This document shows, piece by piece, positions 29,507 to 38,054 of a DNA stretch of 64,000 nt (its first letter is position 1; every line of letters starts with the position of its first letter). Source of the stretch: Bacillota bacterium (GTDB lineage: Bacteria > Bacillota > Clostridia > Christensenellales > UBA3700). Position numbers and translations under genes: made by a program. The notes under the pieces were generated by a model. The model made no database searches, was not told where the DNA came from, and saw only the letters and a program-made list of their open reading frames with translations. Location: NCBI GenBank assembly GCA_023396095.1, contig JAEWXG010000012.1, positions 248,001 through 312,000 on the forward strand, read 5' to 3'.

Positions 29507-30103
29507 CTACTTGTTAGCGAAAGGCATTCCTAGCATTTTTAATAACTCTTTTGCCTCTTCGTCAGTCTTTGCAGTTGTTACAATGCAAATATCTAAACCT
29601 CTAATTTTTTCAACTTTTTCATATGAAATTTCTGTAAAAATTAGTTGTTCTTTAACTCCTAGAGCGTAATTTCCTCTTCCATCAAATGAGTCATTTGGTA
29701 CACCTCTAAAGTCTCTTACGCGTGGAAGAGCAATTGAAATGAACTTATCTAAAAATTCATACATTCTCTTTCCTCTTAGAGTAACCTTCGCTCCAATTGT
29801 CATGCCTTCTCTAACCTTAAAGTTCGCAACACTCTTCTTTGCAACTGTAGCAACTGGTGTTTGTCCTGCAATTTGCTTTAACTCTTCAATCGCTAATAAA
29901 ACGCTTTTAGAGTTATCTTTAACATCACCTAGACCAGTGTTTAAAACAATCTTTTCTAATTTAGGTATTTCGTTTACATTTTTATAACCGAAAGTTTTTT
30001 GTAGAGCTGGAACAACATTTTCTTTATAATGTTTGTGCAATCTATTTAATTCCTTCTTATCGGTTGACTCTACCTTAGTAACCTGATTTTCTTTCTTTGC
30101 CAC
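29507..30103 (-). CDS. rplE: 50S ribosomal protein L5
   Basis: 5S rRNA-binding protein at the central protuberance. The 198 residues exceed the usual 179-180 because of an N-terminal [19 protein letters not shown] extension. The core has [23 protein letters not shown] and [14 protein letters not shown]. The start is GTG at 30103 with AGGAGG 8 nt upstream; a nearer ATG is out of frame. Confidence 0.96.
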   Translation of the reverse strand: MAKKENQVTKVESTDKKELNRLHKHYKENVVPALQKTFGYKNVNEIPKLEKIVLNTGLGDVKDNSKSVLLAIEELKQIAGQTPVATVAKKSVANFKVREGMTIGAKVTLRGKRMYEFLDKFISIALPRVRDFRGVPNDSFDGRGNYALGVKEQLIFTEISYEKVEKIRGLDICIVTTAKTDEEAKELLKMLGMPFANK

Positions 30104-30125
30104 TTTTCATTCCTCCTCTAACAAA

Positions 30126-30551
30126 TTATTCTTCAGTTTTTGCAGCTTTCTTTACTGCTTTTTTCTTTGTTTCTGTAGCTGGTGCAACTTTCTTTGCGGC
30201 AACTTTTTTCTTAGCAGCGTTAGCTTCTAATTCAGCGCCACAGTGCTTACACACACGAACTCTTACCATTTTTCCATCTTTTTCAACTTCTTTTGTAGCT
30301 ACTCTCGTAACTTTAGAACAAGCTGGGCATACTGGCAAAACATTAGAAATATCAAACGGAGCTGACTGCTTAACAATCCCGCTTTTTTCTTGTGCAGTTC
30401 TTGCTTTTACACATTTTGAAACAACATTCAAACCTTCTACTACAACTTTGCCTGCTTTAGAATCAACGAATGTCACTTCTCCGGTCTTTCCTTTATCTTT
30501 TCCAGCGATAACCATTACTAAATCGCCTTTCTTTATATTTCTACTTGTCAT
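30126..30551 (-). CDS. rplX: 50S ribosomal protein L24 with Lys/Ala-rich tail
   Basis: Assembly initiator of the large subunit. An N-terminal KOW domain (KKGDLVMVIAGKDKGKTGEV) is followed by a four-cysteine zinc ribbon (CPAC and CKHC). Family length is about 102-108, but this protein runs to 141 because of a low-complexity KK/AA tail from about residue 113. The same kind of tail ends L29. Confidence 0.95.
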   Translation of the reverse strand: MTSRNIKKGDLVMVIAGKDKGKTGEVTFVDSKAGKVVVEGLNVVSKCVKARTAQEKSGIVKQSAPFDISNVLPVCPACSKVTRVATKEVEKDGKMVRVRVCKHCGAELEANAAKKKVAAKKVAPATETKKKAVKKAAKTEE

Positions 30552-30563
30552 CTTCGCATCCTC

Positions 30564-30932
30564 CTATATAACTTCTGGAGCAAGAGATATTATCTTCATA
30601 AAATCTTTTTCTCTTAACTCTCTAGCAATAGGCCCAAATATACGTGTTCCTCTTGGCTGTTTTTGGTTATCAATAATAACTGCAGCATTTTCATCAAATC
30701 TGATATATGTCCCGTCATTTCTACCTATACCTTTCTTTGTTCTAACGATAACTGCTTTTACTACATCGCCCTTTTTAACTGTTCCTCCTGGAATTGCACT
30801 TTGAACAGAAGCAACAATAATATCACCGATATTAGCACTTCTTCTAAATGATCCGCCTAATACTCTAATACACTTAATTTCTTTAGCTCCTGTGTTATCA
30901 GCAACTACTAATCTAGATTCTGGTATTATCAT
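30564..30932 (-). CDS. rplN: 50S ribosomal protein L14
   Basis: A 122-residue beta-barrel protein at the subunit interface. It starts [19 protein letters not shown] and ends [12 protein letters not shown], both canonical. A GGAGG site lies just upstream of the ATG. No oddities were seen. Confidence 0.98.
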   Translation of the reverse strand: MIIPESRLVVADNTGAKEIKCIRVLGGSFRRSANIGDIIVASVQSAIPGGTVKKGDVVKAVIVRTKKGIGRNDGTYIRFDENAAVIIDNQKQPRGTRIFGPIARELREKDFMKIISLAPEVI

Positions 30933-30944
30933 TTTCTGTTCCTC

Positions 30945-31199
30945 CTACTTAGCCTTCTCAATAATTTCAACTAAACGCCAATGTTTATTTTTGCTTAATG
31001 GACGTGTTTCTTGAATCAATACTTTATCGCCAATTCCACACTCATTATTCTCATCGTGCGCAACAAACTTTGTTGTTCTCTTGATATACTTCTTATATAA
31101 AGGATGTTTAACTTTAGTATCTATAGCAACAACGATTGTTTTATCCATTTTATTGCTTATTACTAAACCTACTCTTTCTTTTCTAAGACTTCTTTCCAT
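30945..31199 (-). CDS. rpsQ: 30S ribosomal protein S17
   Basis: An 84-residue OB-fold 16S rRNA binder. The segments [18 protein letters not shown] and [20 protein letters not shown] are family-typical. It lies 18 bp behind rpmC with a GGAG site. Confidence 0.97.
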   Translation of the reverse strand: MERSLRKERVGLVISNKMDKTIVVAIDTKVKHPLYKKYIKRTTKFVAHDENNECGIGDKVLIQETRPLSKNKHWRLVEIIEKAK

Positions 31200-31217
31200 C
31201 TTCTATCTCCTCCAGCC

Positions 31218-31472
31218 CTATGCCTTGCTAGCAGCTTTTTTTGCTGCTTTTTTAGGTTTTTCAACAACTGGTGTTGCAACAATACCTAACTCACGAGCAC
31301 GAATTATAGTTTTTACTCTTGCTATATCTTTCTTTACTAATGCTAACTGATTAGGATTATCTAATTGTCCAGTTGCATGCTTAAAGCGAAGATTAAATAA
31401 TTCTTCTTTTAATGAAGTAAGTTTTGCCGTTAACTCTTCATTTGATAATTCTACAAATACATTATTCTTCAT
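31218..31472 (-). CDS. rpmC: 50S ribosomal protein L29 with Lys/Ala tail
   Basis: Two-helix protein near the exit tunnel and SRP docking site. The core ([31 protein letters not shown]) is normal, but a [13 protein letters not shown] tail lengthens it to 84 residues from the usual 65-70. It overlaps the rplP end by 11 nt, with GAGGTG inside rplP as its binding site. Confidence 0.95.
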   Translation of the reverse strand: MKNNVFVELSNEELTAKLTSLKEELFNLRFKHATGQLDNPNQLALVKKDIARVKTIIRARELGIVATPVVEKPKKAAKKAASKA

Positions 31473-31893
31473 TTGAAATCACCTCATCTTCTCTCTTTAT
31501 AAATTTGCATCTCACTGGTAATTTATGTGATGCAAGTCTTAACGCCTCTCTTGCTTGATCTTCAGTAATACCTTTCATTTCAAACATTACTCTGCCTGGT
31601 TTAACTACTGCTACCCAATATTCGACAGCACCTTTACCGCTACCCATACGAGTTTCTGCAGGTTTTTTAGTTACTGGCTTATGTGGGAATATATTTACCC
31701 AAACTTGTCCACCTCTCTTGATATAACGTGTCATAGCTATACGGGCAGCTTCAATTTGATTAGATGTTATCCAACTAGGATCTAATGAAACTAAACCATA
31801 ATCACCATATGCTAGCTTATTACCTTTGTTAGCAGGACCTGTCATTCTTCCACGATGAACACGTCTTCTTTTAACTCTTTTTGGCATTAACAT
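31462..31893 (-). CDS. rplP: 50S ribosomal protein L16
   Basis: A 143-residue protein of the A-site region. The N-terminus [19 protein letters not shown] and the [19 protein letters not shown] motif are canonical. The ATG shares a base with the rpsC stop codon (TAATG), with GGAGG 9 nt upstream in rpsC. Confidence 0.97.
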   Translation of the reverse strand: MLMPKRVKRRRVHRGRMTGPANKGNKLAYGDYGLVSLDPSWITSNQIEAARIAMTRYIKRGGQVWVNIFPHKPVTKKPAETRMGSGKGAVEYWVAVVKPGRVMFEMKGITEDQAREALRLASHKLPVRCKFIKREDEVISNEE

Positions 31894-32561
31894 TACGCTT
31901 TACCTCCTTCATCTGCTAAAGGATTTTTAGAAAGTACTTCACCATTGTATATCCAAACCTTTACACCTAAGATACCAAATGTTGTATGTGCTTCTGCAAA
32001 ACCATAATCAATATCTGCTCTTAATGTTTGTAGAGGAATAGATCCTTCACGGTAAGATTCAGATCTTGCAATTTCTGCACCGTCCAATCTTCCAGAAACC
32101 ATTACCTTTACCCCCTTAACTCCTGCTTTTTTAGTTGTTGAAAGAGCACTTTTCATAGCACGACGGAATCCCACCCTCTTCTCTAAATCAAAAGCGATTT
32201 TTTCCGCTACTAGTTGAGCATTTGCATCTGGTTTCTTAACATCAATAATACTTATATTAACTGTTTTACCTTTAGTTATTTTTTCTACTTCTTTTTTAAT
32301 CTCATTGTATCCTGCCCTATCTTTACCAGCTAAAGCTCCTGCTCTACCAGAATAGATTGAAACTGTAACAAGATCTTGATTAACTCTCTTAATTGCTATC
32401 TTTGATATAGCTTTGTTGTAATATTTTTCTTTGATAAACTCTCTAATTTTATTATCTTCTACTAAATTGACTGAGAAATCTTTTTTATTAGCGTACCATT
32501 GTGTACTCCAAGGCTTAATGATACCAACTCTTAGTCCGTGTGGATTAACTTTTTGACCCAT
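31893..32561 (-). CDS. rpsC: 30S ribosomal protein S3
   Basis: Head protein of 222 residues with mRNA helicase function at the entry site. It has an N-terminal type II KH domain (about 40-110) and the C-terminal S3 domain with [20 protein letters not shown] and [19 protein letters not shown] precedes the ATG ([13 protein letters not shown]). Confidence 0.98.
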   Translation of the reverse strand: MGQKVNPHGLRVGIIKPWSTQWYANKKDFSVNLVEDNKIREFIKEKYYNKAISKIAIKRVNQDLVTVSIYSGRAGALAGKDRAGYNEIKKEVEKITKGKTVNISIIDVKKPDANAQLVAEKIAFDLEKRVGFRRAMKSALSTTKKAGVKGVKVMVSGRLDGAEIARSESYREGSIPLQTLRADIDYGFAEAHTTFGILGVKVWIYNGEVLSKNPLADEGGKA

Positions 32562-32573
32562 TTCTCTTACCTC

Positions 32574-32966
32574 CTACTTATTAGCTATATCATCTAAGAT
32601 GATCGTTATATGACTGGTACGCTTATTAATTCTAAAAGCTCTACCTTGTGCTCTAGCTCTTACTCTCTTTTGAGTTGGCCCTTCATTAGCAAAAGCTTCA
32701 GCTACATATAAATCACTCTTTGACATATTCAAATTGTTTTCAGCATTTGCAGCTGCAGAATTAATTAACTTAACCAATACTTCGGATGCTGCTTTTGGAG
32801 TTGTTTTTAAAATTGCAACAGCTGTTGTATAATCCTTACCACGGATCAAATCTAAAACTATTCTAACTTTATCAGCTGAAAGTCTTATATACTTAACAGT
32901 TGCCTGTGGTCTCTTATCTGCCGTCTCTTGACGAAGAGCAGCTTTTTCTCTTATTCTTGTTGCCAT
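32574..32966 (-). CDS. rplV: 50S ribosomal protein L22
   Basis: A 130-residue protein whose long beta-hairpin ([20 protein letters not shown]) lines the exit tunnel, the site of macrolide-resistance changes in other bacteria. The N-terminus is about 18 residues longer than the minimal family start ([14 protein letters not shown]). Confidence 0.97.
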   Translation of the reverse strand: MATRIREKAALRQETADKRPQATVKYIRLSADKVRIVLDLIRGKDYTTAVAILKTTPKAASEVLVKLINSAAANAENNLNMSKSDLYVAEAFANEGPTQKRVRARAQGRAFRINKRTSHITIILDDIANK

Positions 32967-32971
32967 TTAGA

Positions 32972-33250
32972 TTACCTCCCACCTGTTGTTTTTTCACCAG
33001 CGTGTCCTTTGAATGTACGAGTTGGAGCAAATTCACCTAATTTGCACCCTACCATATCTTCTGTTATATATACTGGTACATGTTTTCTTCCATCATGAAC
33101 TGCTATTGTATGACCTACCATTTGAGGGAAAATAGTTGAAGATCTTGACCAAGTCTTTACAACTTTCTTCTCATTCTTTTCATTCATAGCAATGATTCTT
33201 TTTATTAGTCTTTCTTCAACGAAAGGTCCTTTTTTAACTGATCTACTCAT
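32972..33250 (-). CDS. rpsS: 30S ribosomal protein S19
   Basis: A 92-residue head protein with [35 protein letters not shown] and the C-terminal [16 protein letters not shown], all canonical. It lies only 5 bp upstream of rplV. Confidence 0.98.
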   Translation of the reverse strand: MSRSVKKGPFVEERLIKRIIAMNEKNEKKVVKTWSRSSTIFPQMVGHTIAVHDGRKHVPVYITEDMVGCKLGEFAPTRTFKGHAGEKTTGGR

Positions 33251-33266
33251 TTACACATACCTCCGA

Positions 33267-34097
33267 TTAGTTAACACGCTTAATAATAAATTTGTTAGAT
33301 TTATTCTTTTTCTTTCTAGTTTTCTTACCCATTGTAGGAATACCCCAAGGTGTAACTGGACTAGGCATACCAATAGGCGACTTACCTTCACCACCACCGT
33401 GAGGGTGATCGCAAGGGTTCATTACAACACCTCTTACAGTTGGTCTTACGCCCATGTGACGCTTTCTACCAGCTTTTCCTAAAGACACAATTTCATTTTC
33501 AACATTTCCAACTTGGCCAATTGTTGCTCTGCATTGAATCAAAACATATCTCATTTCACCACTAGGCATTCTTAATGTTGCATATTTACCTTCTTTTGCC
33601 ATTAATTGTGCAACTATACCTGCAGATCTTGCGATTTGTCCACCTTTGCCAGGATGCATTTCAATATTATGGACCATTGTACCATCTGGAATGTTTGCAA
33701 GTGGTAATGTATTTCCTACTTTGATATCAACGTCTGAACCACTAACTACAGTTGCCCCAACTGATAATCCAAGAGGAGCAAGAATGTATCTCTTCTCTCC
33801 ATCAGCATAACTCAATAGAGCAATGTTTGCTGTTCTATTTGGATCATATTCAATTGATACTACTTTAGCTGGAATATTATCTTTATCTCTTTTGAAATCA
33901 ATAATACGATATTTCTTTCTATTTCCACCACCAATGTGTCTAACTGTTATTCTTCCGAAACTATTACGTCCGCCAGTTTTATTCTTTGTTACTGTAAGTG
34001 ATTTTTCAGGAGCATTCTTTTTAGATACTTCTGGATTATCAATATACATTGTATAACGAGCTGAAGGTGATGTTGGTTTTGTTCTTTTAACTGCCAT
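33267..34097 (-). CDS. rplB: 50S ribosomal protein L2
   Basis: A 276-residue protein near the peptidyl transferase centre. It has the OB fold and SH3-like domains, and the conserved [18 protein letters not shown] loop carrying the histidine linked to peptidyl transfer. A GGAG site lies before the ATG. Confidence 0.98.
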   Translation of the reverse strand: MAVKRTKPTSPSARYTMYIDNPEVSKKNAPEKSLTVTKNKTGGRNSFGRITVRHIGGGNRKKYRIIDFKRDKDNIPAKVVSIEYDPNRTANIALLSYADGEKRYILAPLGLSVGATVVSGSDVDIKVGNTLPLANIPDGTMVHNIEMHPGKGGQIARSAGIVAQLMAKEGKYATLRMPSGEMRYVLIQCRATIGQVGNVENEIVSLGKAGRKRHMGVRPTVRGVVMNPCDHPHGGGEGKSPIGMPSPVTPWGIPTMGKKTRKKKNKSNKFIIKRVN

Positions 34098-34110
34098 TTC
34101 GTTCTCCTCC

Positions 34111-34401
34111 CTATGCTAAACTCTCGAAGAACTCAATAGCCTTACTATCTTCTGTCAATTGTACAATTGCCTTCTTGTATGCAGGTCTTCTTCCTTCCGT
34201 TCTTCCCATTCTCTTTATTTTTCCATCATAATTAGAAATATTTACGCTCTCTACTTTAACGCCAAATATTTCTTGTACTGCTGCTTTTATATCAGTCTTA
34301 GTAGCTCTAACATCAACTTTAAAAGTATACTTTTTGTTAGCGATGCCATCGTAACTTTTTTCTGATAGTATTGGTTTCTTTATAATGTCATATGCGTTCA
34401 T
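34111..34401 (-). CDS. rplW: 50S ribosomal protein L23
   Basis: A 96-residue tunnel-exit protein that docks trigger factor and SRP. It begins [18 protein letters not shown] and has the [18 protein letters not shown] loop. Its ATG shares one base with the rplD stop (TAATG), with GGAGG upstream. Confidence 0.97.
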   Translation of the reverse strand: MNAYDIIKKPILSEKSYDGIANKKYTFKVDVRATKTDIKAAVQEIFGVKVESVNISNYDGKIKRMGRTEGRRPAYKKAIVQLTEDSKAIEFFESLA

Positions 34402-35021
34402 TATGCATTAACCTCCTCTATTAGTTTTACCGCATCCTTAGTTACAAAAACTTTAGCATTCGCAACTACATCGTAAACATTTAACAAATTAGCGTTAATA
34501 GCATCAACATTAGGAATATTCTTTGCTGCTCTTACAACCATTGCGTCAGCATCAGTTAATACAAATAATACTTTTTCATCAAATTTAAAGTTCTTTAAAA
34601 TCTTTGCGATTTCCTTTGTTTTATTTTCTTTCAATGCGATTTTGTCTAAAACTATGAAATTTCCATCACTTACTTTTGCAGATAAAGCGCTCTTCAAAGC
34701 AGCTTTCTTCATTTGCTTGTTAATCTTTTGAGAGAAATCTCTAGGCTTTGGAGCAAATACAACACCACCCTTAATCCATTGTGGTGATCTAATAGAACCT
34801 TGTCTTGCTCTACCTGTACCTTTTTGTCTCCAAGGTTTAGCTCCGCCTCCTCTTACTTCACTTCTTGTTAAAGTTGATTTGGTTCCTTGTCTCTTATTAG
34901 CTAATTGAGCAACTACAACTTGATGGATTAATGATTCTCTATATTGTTCTGCAAATATAGCTTCGTTTAATTCAACTTTCCCAACTTCTTTTGCGCTTGT
35001 GTTAAAAACTTTAATTTCCAT
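34401..35021 (-). CDS. rplD: 50S ribosomal protein L4
   Basis: A 206-residue protein that in E. coli represses the S10 operon. The extended tunnel loop ([20 protein letters not shown]) is intact and the globular domain follows. AGGAG lies upstream of the ATG. Confidence 0.97.
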   Translation of the reverse strand: MEIKVFNTSAKEVGKVELNEAIFAEQYRESLIHQVVVAQLANKRQGTKSTLTRSEVRGGGAKPWRQKGTGRARQGSIRSPQWIKGGVVFAPKPRDFSQKINKQMKKAALKSALSAKVSDGNFIVLDKIALKENKTKEIAKILKNFKFDEKVLFVLTDADAMVVRAAKNIPNVDAINANLLNVYDVVANAKVFVTKDAVKLIEEVNA

Positions 35022-35035
35022 AAATCATCACTCCT

Positions 35036-35665
35036 TTAGCGCTTGCAAGTGTCCTTAATGACTACAAGACTACCTTTTGCTCCTGGAACAGATCCTTTAA
35101 CTAAAATTAAATTATGTTCCTTTATAACTTTCACTACTTCAAGATTTTGAACAGTAACAGTCTCGTTACCATATTGTCCAGGCATCTTCTTATTCTTGAT
35201 AACTCTAGATGGAGTTGAGTTTGCACCTAATGAACCAACCCCCCTATGATATCCGGAACCGTGCGCCATTGGCCCAGTATGGAAATTCCAACGTTTAATT
35301 GTTCCTGTAAAACCATGTCCTTTAGAAGTTCCTTGAATGTCTACTCTGTTGCCAGCCTCAAAAACATCACAAGTAATAACACTTCCAACTTCCATAGAAC
35401 TTGAATTAGTTAGTTTCAATTCCTTTAAATACCTTTTTACCTCTACATTTGCCTTAGCAAAATGACCTTGTACTGGCTTATTAACAACTGATTTGTTAAT
35501 TGTACCAAAAGCAACTTGTACTGCTTCATAGCCATCTTTCTCCAAGGTTTTCTTTTGTACAACTGGACATGGTCCCGCTTCAATAACTGTTACAGGTATT
35601 GCGATTCCATCCGCTGTAAATACTTGGCTCATGCCAACCTTTTTACCGATGATTGCTTTATTCAT
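35036..35665 (-). CDS. rplC: 50S ribosomal protein L3
   Basis: A 209-residue protein with the long loop reaching the peptidyl transferase centre (GTSKGHGFTGTIKRWNFH and HGSGYHRGVGSLG). I chose the ATG at 35665 (MNKAIIGKKVGMSQVF) from family N-termini. Its AAGGAG lies 13 nt upstream, rather far; a GTG four codons earlier sits almost on the AAGGAG and is less likely. Confidence 0.95.
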   Translation of the reverse strand: MNKAIIGKKVGMSQVFTADGIAIPVTVIEAGPCPVVQKKTLEKDGYEAVQVAFGTINKSVVNKPVQGHFAKANVEVKRYLKELKLTNSSSMEVGSVITCDVFEAGNRVDIQGTSKGHGFTGTIKRWNFHTGPMAHGSGYHRGVGSLGANSTPSRVIKNKKMPGQYGNETVTVQNLEVVKVIKEHNLILVKGSVPGAKGSLVVIKDTCKR

Positions 35666-35700
35666 AATAAAGTTCACTCTCCTTAAAATTTTTATTAAAT

Positions 35701-36009
35701 TTATAATTTTATCTTTATATCAACACCAGCTGGTAATTCCAACTTCATTAATGATTCAACAGCCTTTGATGTTGGTGTATAAACATCTATTAAACGCTTA
35801 TGTGTTCTCAATTCAAATTGTTCTCTACTATCCTTGTCCTTATGTGGTGAACGTAAAATTGTAATTATTTCCTTTTCTGTTGGTAGAGGAATAGGTCCTG
35901 CAACTTTAGTTCCATTCATTTTCAAAGTCTCAACAATAGTTTCTGCCGCTTTGTCGATCAAATTATGATCATACGCTCTTAATCTGATTCTAATCTTCTG
36001 TCCTGCCAT
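35701..36009 (-). CDS. rpsJ: 30S ribosomal protein S10
   Basis: A 102-residue protein that also partners NusB in antitermination. It starts [19 protein letters not shown] and has the [20 protein letters not shown] loop. AAGGAG lies 8 nt before the ATG. It is the first gene of the ribosomal cluster, behind a leader of about 170 nt and a strong promoter. Confidence 0.98.
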   Translation of the reverse strand: MAGQKIRIRLRAYDHNLIDKAAETIVETLKMNGTKVAGPIPLPTEKEIITILRSPHKDKDSREQFELRTHKRLIDVYTPTSKAVESLMKLELPAGVDIKIKL

Positions 36010-36181
36010 AATTAATACTCCTTTTTCTAATTAATGCTATTCACTATTCCGTGTGTGCCATTTTGCTGTTTTTATAAAAGCACCTGAGTGCTTAGCATAA
36101 TTAGTCGCTTGATTTTCAAACTTAGTCCGTGTAAACTATCCGCATTTTTTGGTAACCTTACACATCATCCCTTTTAACAGC
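36010..36181 (-). ncRNA. 5' leader of the S10 cluster
   Basis: About 170 nt are transcribed before rpsJ. Visible hairpins are AAGCAC/GTGCTT with a 4-nt loop (36078-36093) and a GTGTAA/TTACAC pair (36129-36163). Segment 36027-36037 just before the ribosome binding site can pair, with one bulge, with 36095-36104, and partly with the start-codon region, which would allow alternative folds. I cannot assign it to a known leader class. Confidence 0.4.
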
Positions 36182-36187
36182 CCTATC

Positions 36188-36216
36188 ATTTTAAAGCAGC
36201 AAAAATTATATGTCAA
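36188..36216 (-). promoter_or_regulatory. Promoter of the S10-spc-alpha cluster
   Basis: A consensus TTGACA (36211-36216), a 17-bp spacer and TAAAAT (36188-36193) on the minus strand. It is the best promoter match in the window, as expected for ribosomal protein genes. Confidence 0.88.
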
Positions 36217-36261
36217 CAAAAAAATGCTATTAACGCAAAAAAGCTAGGTAAATGAGTGAGG

Positions 36262-36285
36262 TGAGCCCAAAAAGTTGGACAACTT
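36262..36285. repeat. Sequence resembling an IS3-family end
   Basis: TGAGCCCAAAAAGTTGGACA resembles the terminal repeats of IS150-group IS3 elements (CCCAAAAAGTTGGAC core). It includes a small AAGTTG-GA-CAACTT palindrome. No transposase or second end lies nearby, so at most it is a remnant. Confidence 0.25.
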
Positions 36286-36356
36286 CTAATTAACATAACA
36301 ACTCATCATACTTTTACGCTAAATTATATATTAAAATATAGACAACTGCCATGAAT

Positions 36357-37547
36357 TTATATTAACCCAATAGGGCAATACCAAATATTCTTATTAATAG
36401 GAAATAATTCATCTGCCATACAAATTACTAACCCAGGTTTAATAGTCATATCAAACTTGCTCAAAACATTAAAGTTCTTATTTGAGGAAGATGGATTTTT
36501 ACCCTTTTTTACTTCAATAGGATAAATACAATCAGGACCAATCATTAATAAATCAATTTCTTTTTTATCTAAATCGCGATAAAAGTATAAATTAGCATTT
36601 TTCCCGCAGTTAGTATAACCTTTTAATATTTCCCCAACAACATAAGTTTCAAAAAAAGCACCAGATGCATTTCCATTTTTAAGAGTTTCTGCGTTGGGCC
36701 AAGATGTCAAATAGGCAGCAAGTCCTGTATCTAAAAAATAGCATTTTGGCGTTTTGGCAAGTCTTTTTGTAATATTAGATAAATAAGGTTTCATAATATA
36801 AATGATTCCCGATCTTTCTAGTATTGAAACCCATTCTTTTATAGTGGGCACTGAAACACCTACCATTTTTGAGATAGAATCATATTTTAATTCCTGAGCT
36901 GTATTAGCAGCCATACAAGTAACAAAGGATCGAAATTCTTCCAGTTTCCCAACTTGCTCTAAAGAACTTATGTTCCTTTCAATATAAGTGTTAATATATG
37001 ATGAATAGTAAACATCCCTATCCATATCTTTATTCAAAGCGAATTGAGGCAATCCTCCCCTAAATATATCCGCGAAAACTTCATCTAATGTTCTTTTTGT
37101 ATTTTCCTTCTTCTTTAATAAATCTATTTCCGGCAAAAATGGCTCTTTTATATTCGAACAAATCTCATTATGCGACAAAGGTAACATATTAAAAATTGCA
37201 ACCCTCCCCGCAAGTGACTCCGAGACGTTTTTCATCATAACAAATTTTTGCGAACCACTTAACCAAAACAAACCATTTTCTTTTTTCTCATCTACAATTT
37301 TTTTTATCTCTAGAAGAAATGATGGCACTCTTTGAAATTCATCAATAAATACTTTATATCCGTATGTTTCAAAAAATAATTCCGGATCATTTTTTGCAAG
37401 CGCCCTTATTTTAGCATCATCAAATGAAACATATTTTCTGTCACTCTCTTTTAAATGTTGCAACATAGTCGACTTACCGGTTTGCCTTTGCCCGCAAACC
37501 ATAACAACAGGGAAAGTTTTCGATGCCTTCAGTATTGATTCTTCCAT
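36357..37547 (-). CDS. AAA ATPase with DUF4143 (AAA_14 family)
   Basis: A predicted ATPase of unknown cellular role, common in anaerobes. The AAA_14 domain has Walker A GQRQTGKST (19-27, Lys25), Walker B VFIDEFQ and the sensor segment WLSGSQ. The C-terminal DUF4143 region has a winged-helix-like part (SISKMVGVSVPTIKEWVSIL) and the nuclease-like FYRDLDKKEIDLLMIG...IYPIEVKKGK, resembling a restriction-enzyme-like fold (D..EVK). The ATG at 37547 has no close ribosome binding site. An in-frame ACG at 37568 has AGGAGG 6 nt upstream and would add TYYLKRQ. Such ATPases are sometimes linked to toxin-antitoxin or mobile regions; no partner is adjacent here. Confidence 0.88.
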   Translation of the reverse strand: MEESILKASKTFPVVMVCGQRQTGKSTMLQHLKESDRKYVSFDDAKIRALAKNDPELFFETYGYKVFIDEFQRVPSFLLEIKKIVDEKKENGLFWLSGSQKFVMMKNVSESLAGRVAIFNMLPLSHNEICSNIKEPFLPEIDLLKKKENTKRTLDEVFADIFRGGLPQFALNKDMDRDVYYSSYINTYIERNISSLEQVGKLEEFRSFVTCMAANTAQELKYDSISKMVGVSVPTIKEWVSILERSGIIYIMKPYLSNITKRLAKTPKCYFLDTGLAAYLTSWPNAETLKNGNASGAFFETYVVGEILKGYTNCGKNANLYFYRDLDKKEIDLLMIGPDCIYPIEVKKGKNPSSSNKNFNVLSKFDMTIKPGLVICMADELFPINKNIWYCPIGLI

Positions 37548-37588
37548 TTGTCTTTTTAGATAGTACGTTCCCTTCCTCCTATTTTTCT

Positions 37589-37669
37589 AAAGCCTACTTT
37601 ATTTTACTATATTTTACTGTATTAATTAGTATTTACCAACTTTTTCCCGTATTTTCTAAAGTGTACTTT
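37589..37669 (-). promoter_or_regulatory. Promoter bracketed by two near-palindromes
   Basis: The promoter reads TTGGTA (37634-37639), a 17-bp spacer and TAAAAT (37611-37616) on the minus strand, ahead of the ATPase gene. Near-palindromes AAAGTGTACTTT (37658-37669) and AAAGCCTACTTT (37589-37600), embedded in a longer direct repeat (TTTCTAAAG..TACTTTATTTT), lie just upstream of the -35 box and over the expected start site. This looks like a dual operator, possibly for autoregulation. Confidence 0.55.
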
Positions 37670-37742
37670 ATTTTTTACGGTTTTTTGAGCGCATTTACTA
37701 CTTCTCGCTATAAATTTTTAGAAATCTTTTTTAAGTCCAAAT

Positions 37743-37780
37743 AAAAAACTACCTAGATTTTATCTAAATAGCCTTTTTTA
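37743..37780. terminator. Terminator after the DUF1858 gene
   Basis: A 10-bp stem (37749-37758 with 37762-37771, two G-U pairs on the minus-strand RNA) closes a 3-nt loop and has A and T runs on either side. It ends the transcript of the DUF1858 gene and could also act for the plus strand. Confidence 0.75.
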
Positions 37781-37842
37781 AACATTGTCCTTTTCAAATA
37801 TGATTGCGACTCTAATTCTCACCTGTTTCTAAATAAGTTTTC

Positions 37843-38052
37843 TTATTTTTTCCCAGCCGCTTCATTTAAGGCTGCAACCATTACTTCTGGATCAACACCA
37901 TGCACCATAGCGGCTTCTTCTACTGTTTCTCCATGTGCTAATGCACATCCCAAACAATGCATTCCAAACGAAAATAAAGTATTAGCAATTTCTTCTTGAT
38001 TACCTTGCCTTAAAGCATCCGCCAACAACATTTCTTTTGTTATTTTTCCCAT
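37843..38052 (-). CDS. DUF1858 redox-disulfide domain protein
   Basis: A 69-residue single-domain protein of the DUF1858 (hybrid-cluster-associated redox disulfide) family. The CxxC pair is Cys33/Cys36 in GMHCLGCALA, followed by the ETVEEAAMVHGVD helix typical of the family. Related domains sit at the N-terminus of ScdA-like repair proteins and next to hybrid-cluster proteins, so a thiol-redox role is likely; the partner here is not known. It starts 2 nt after the lipoprotein stop codon, with AAGGAG 11 nt upstream. Confidence 0.85.
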   Translation of the reverse strand: MGKITKEMLLADALRQGNQEEIANTLFSFGMHCLGCALAHGETVEEAAMVHGVDPEVMVAALNEAAGKK

Positions 38053-38054
38053 CT

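Noticed and set aside
36262..36285. Intact insertion sequence near rpsJ
   Set aside because: Only one end-like motif is seen; no transposase frame or matching opposite end exists in the window.
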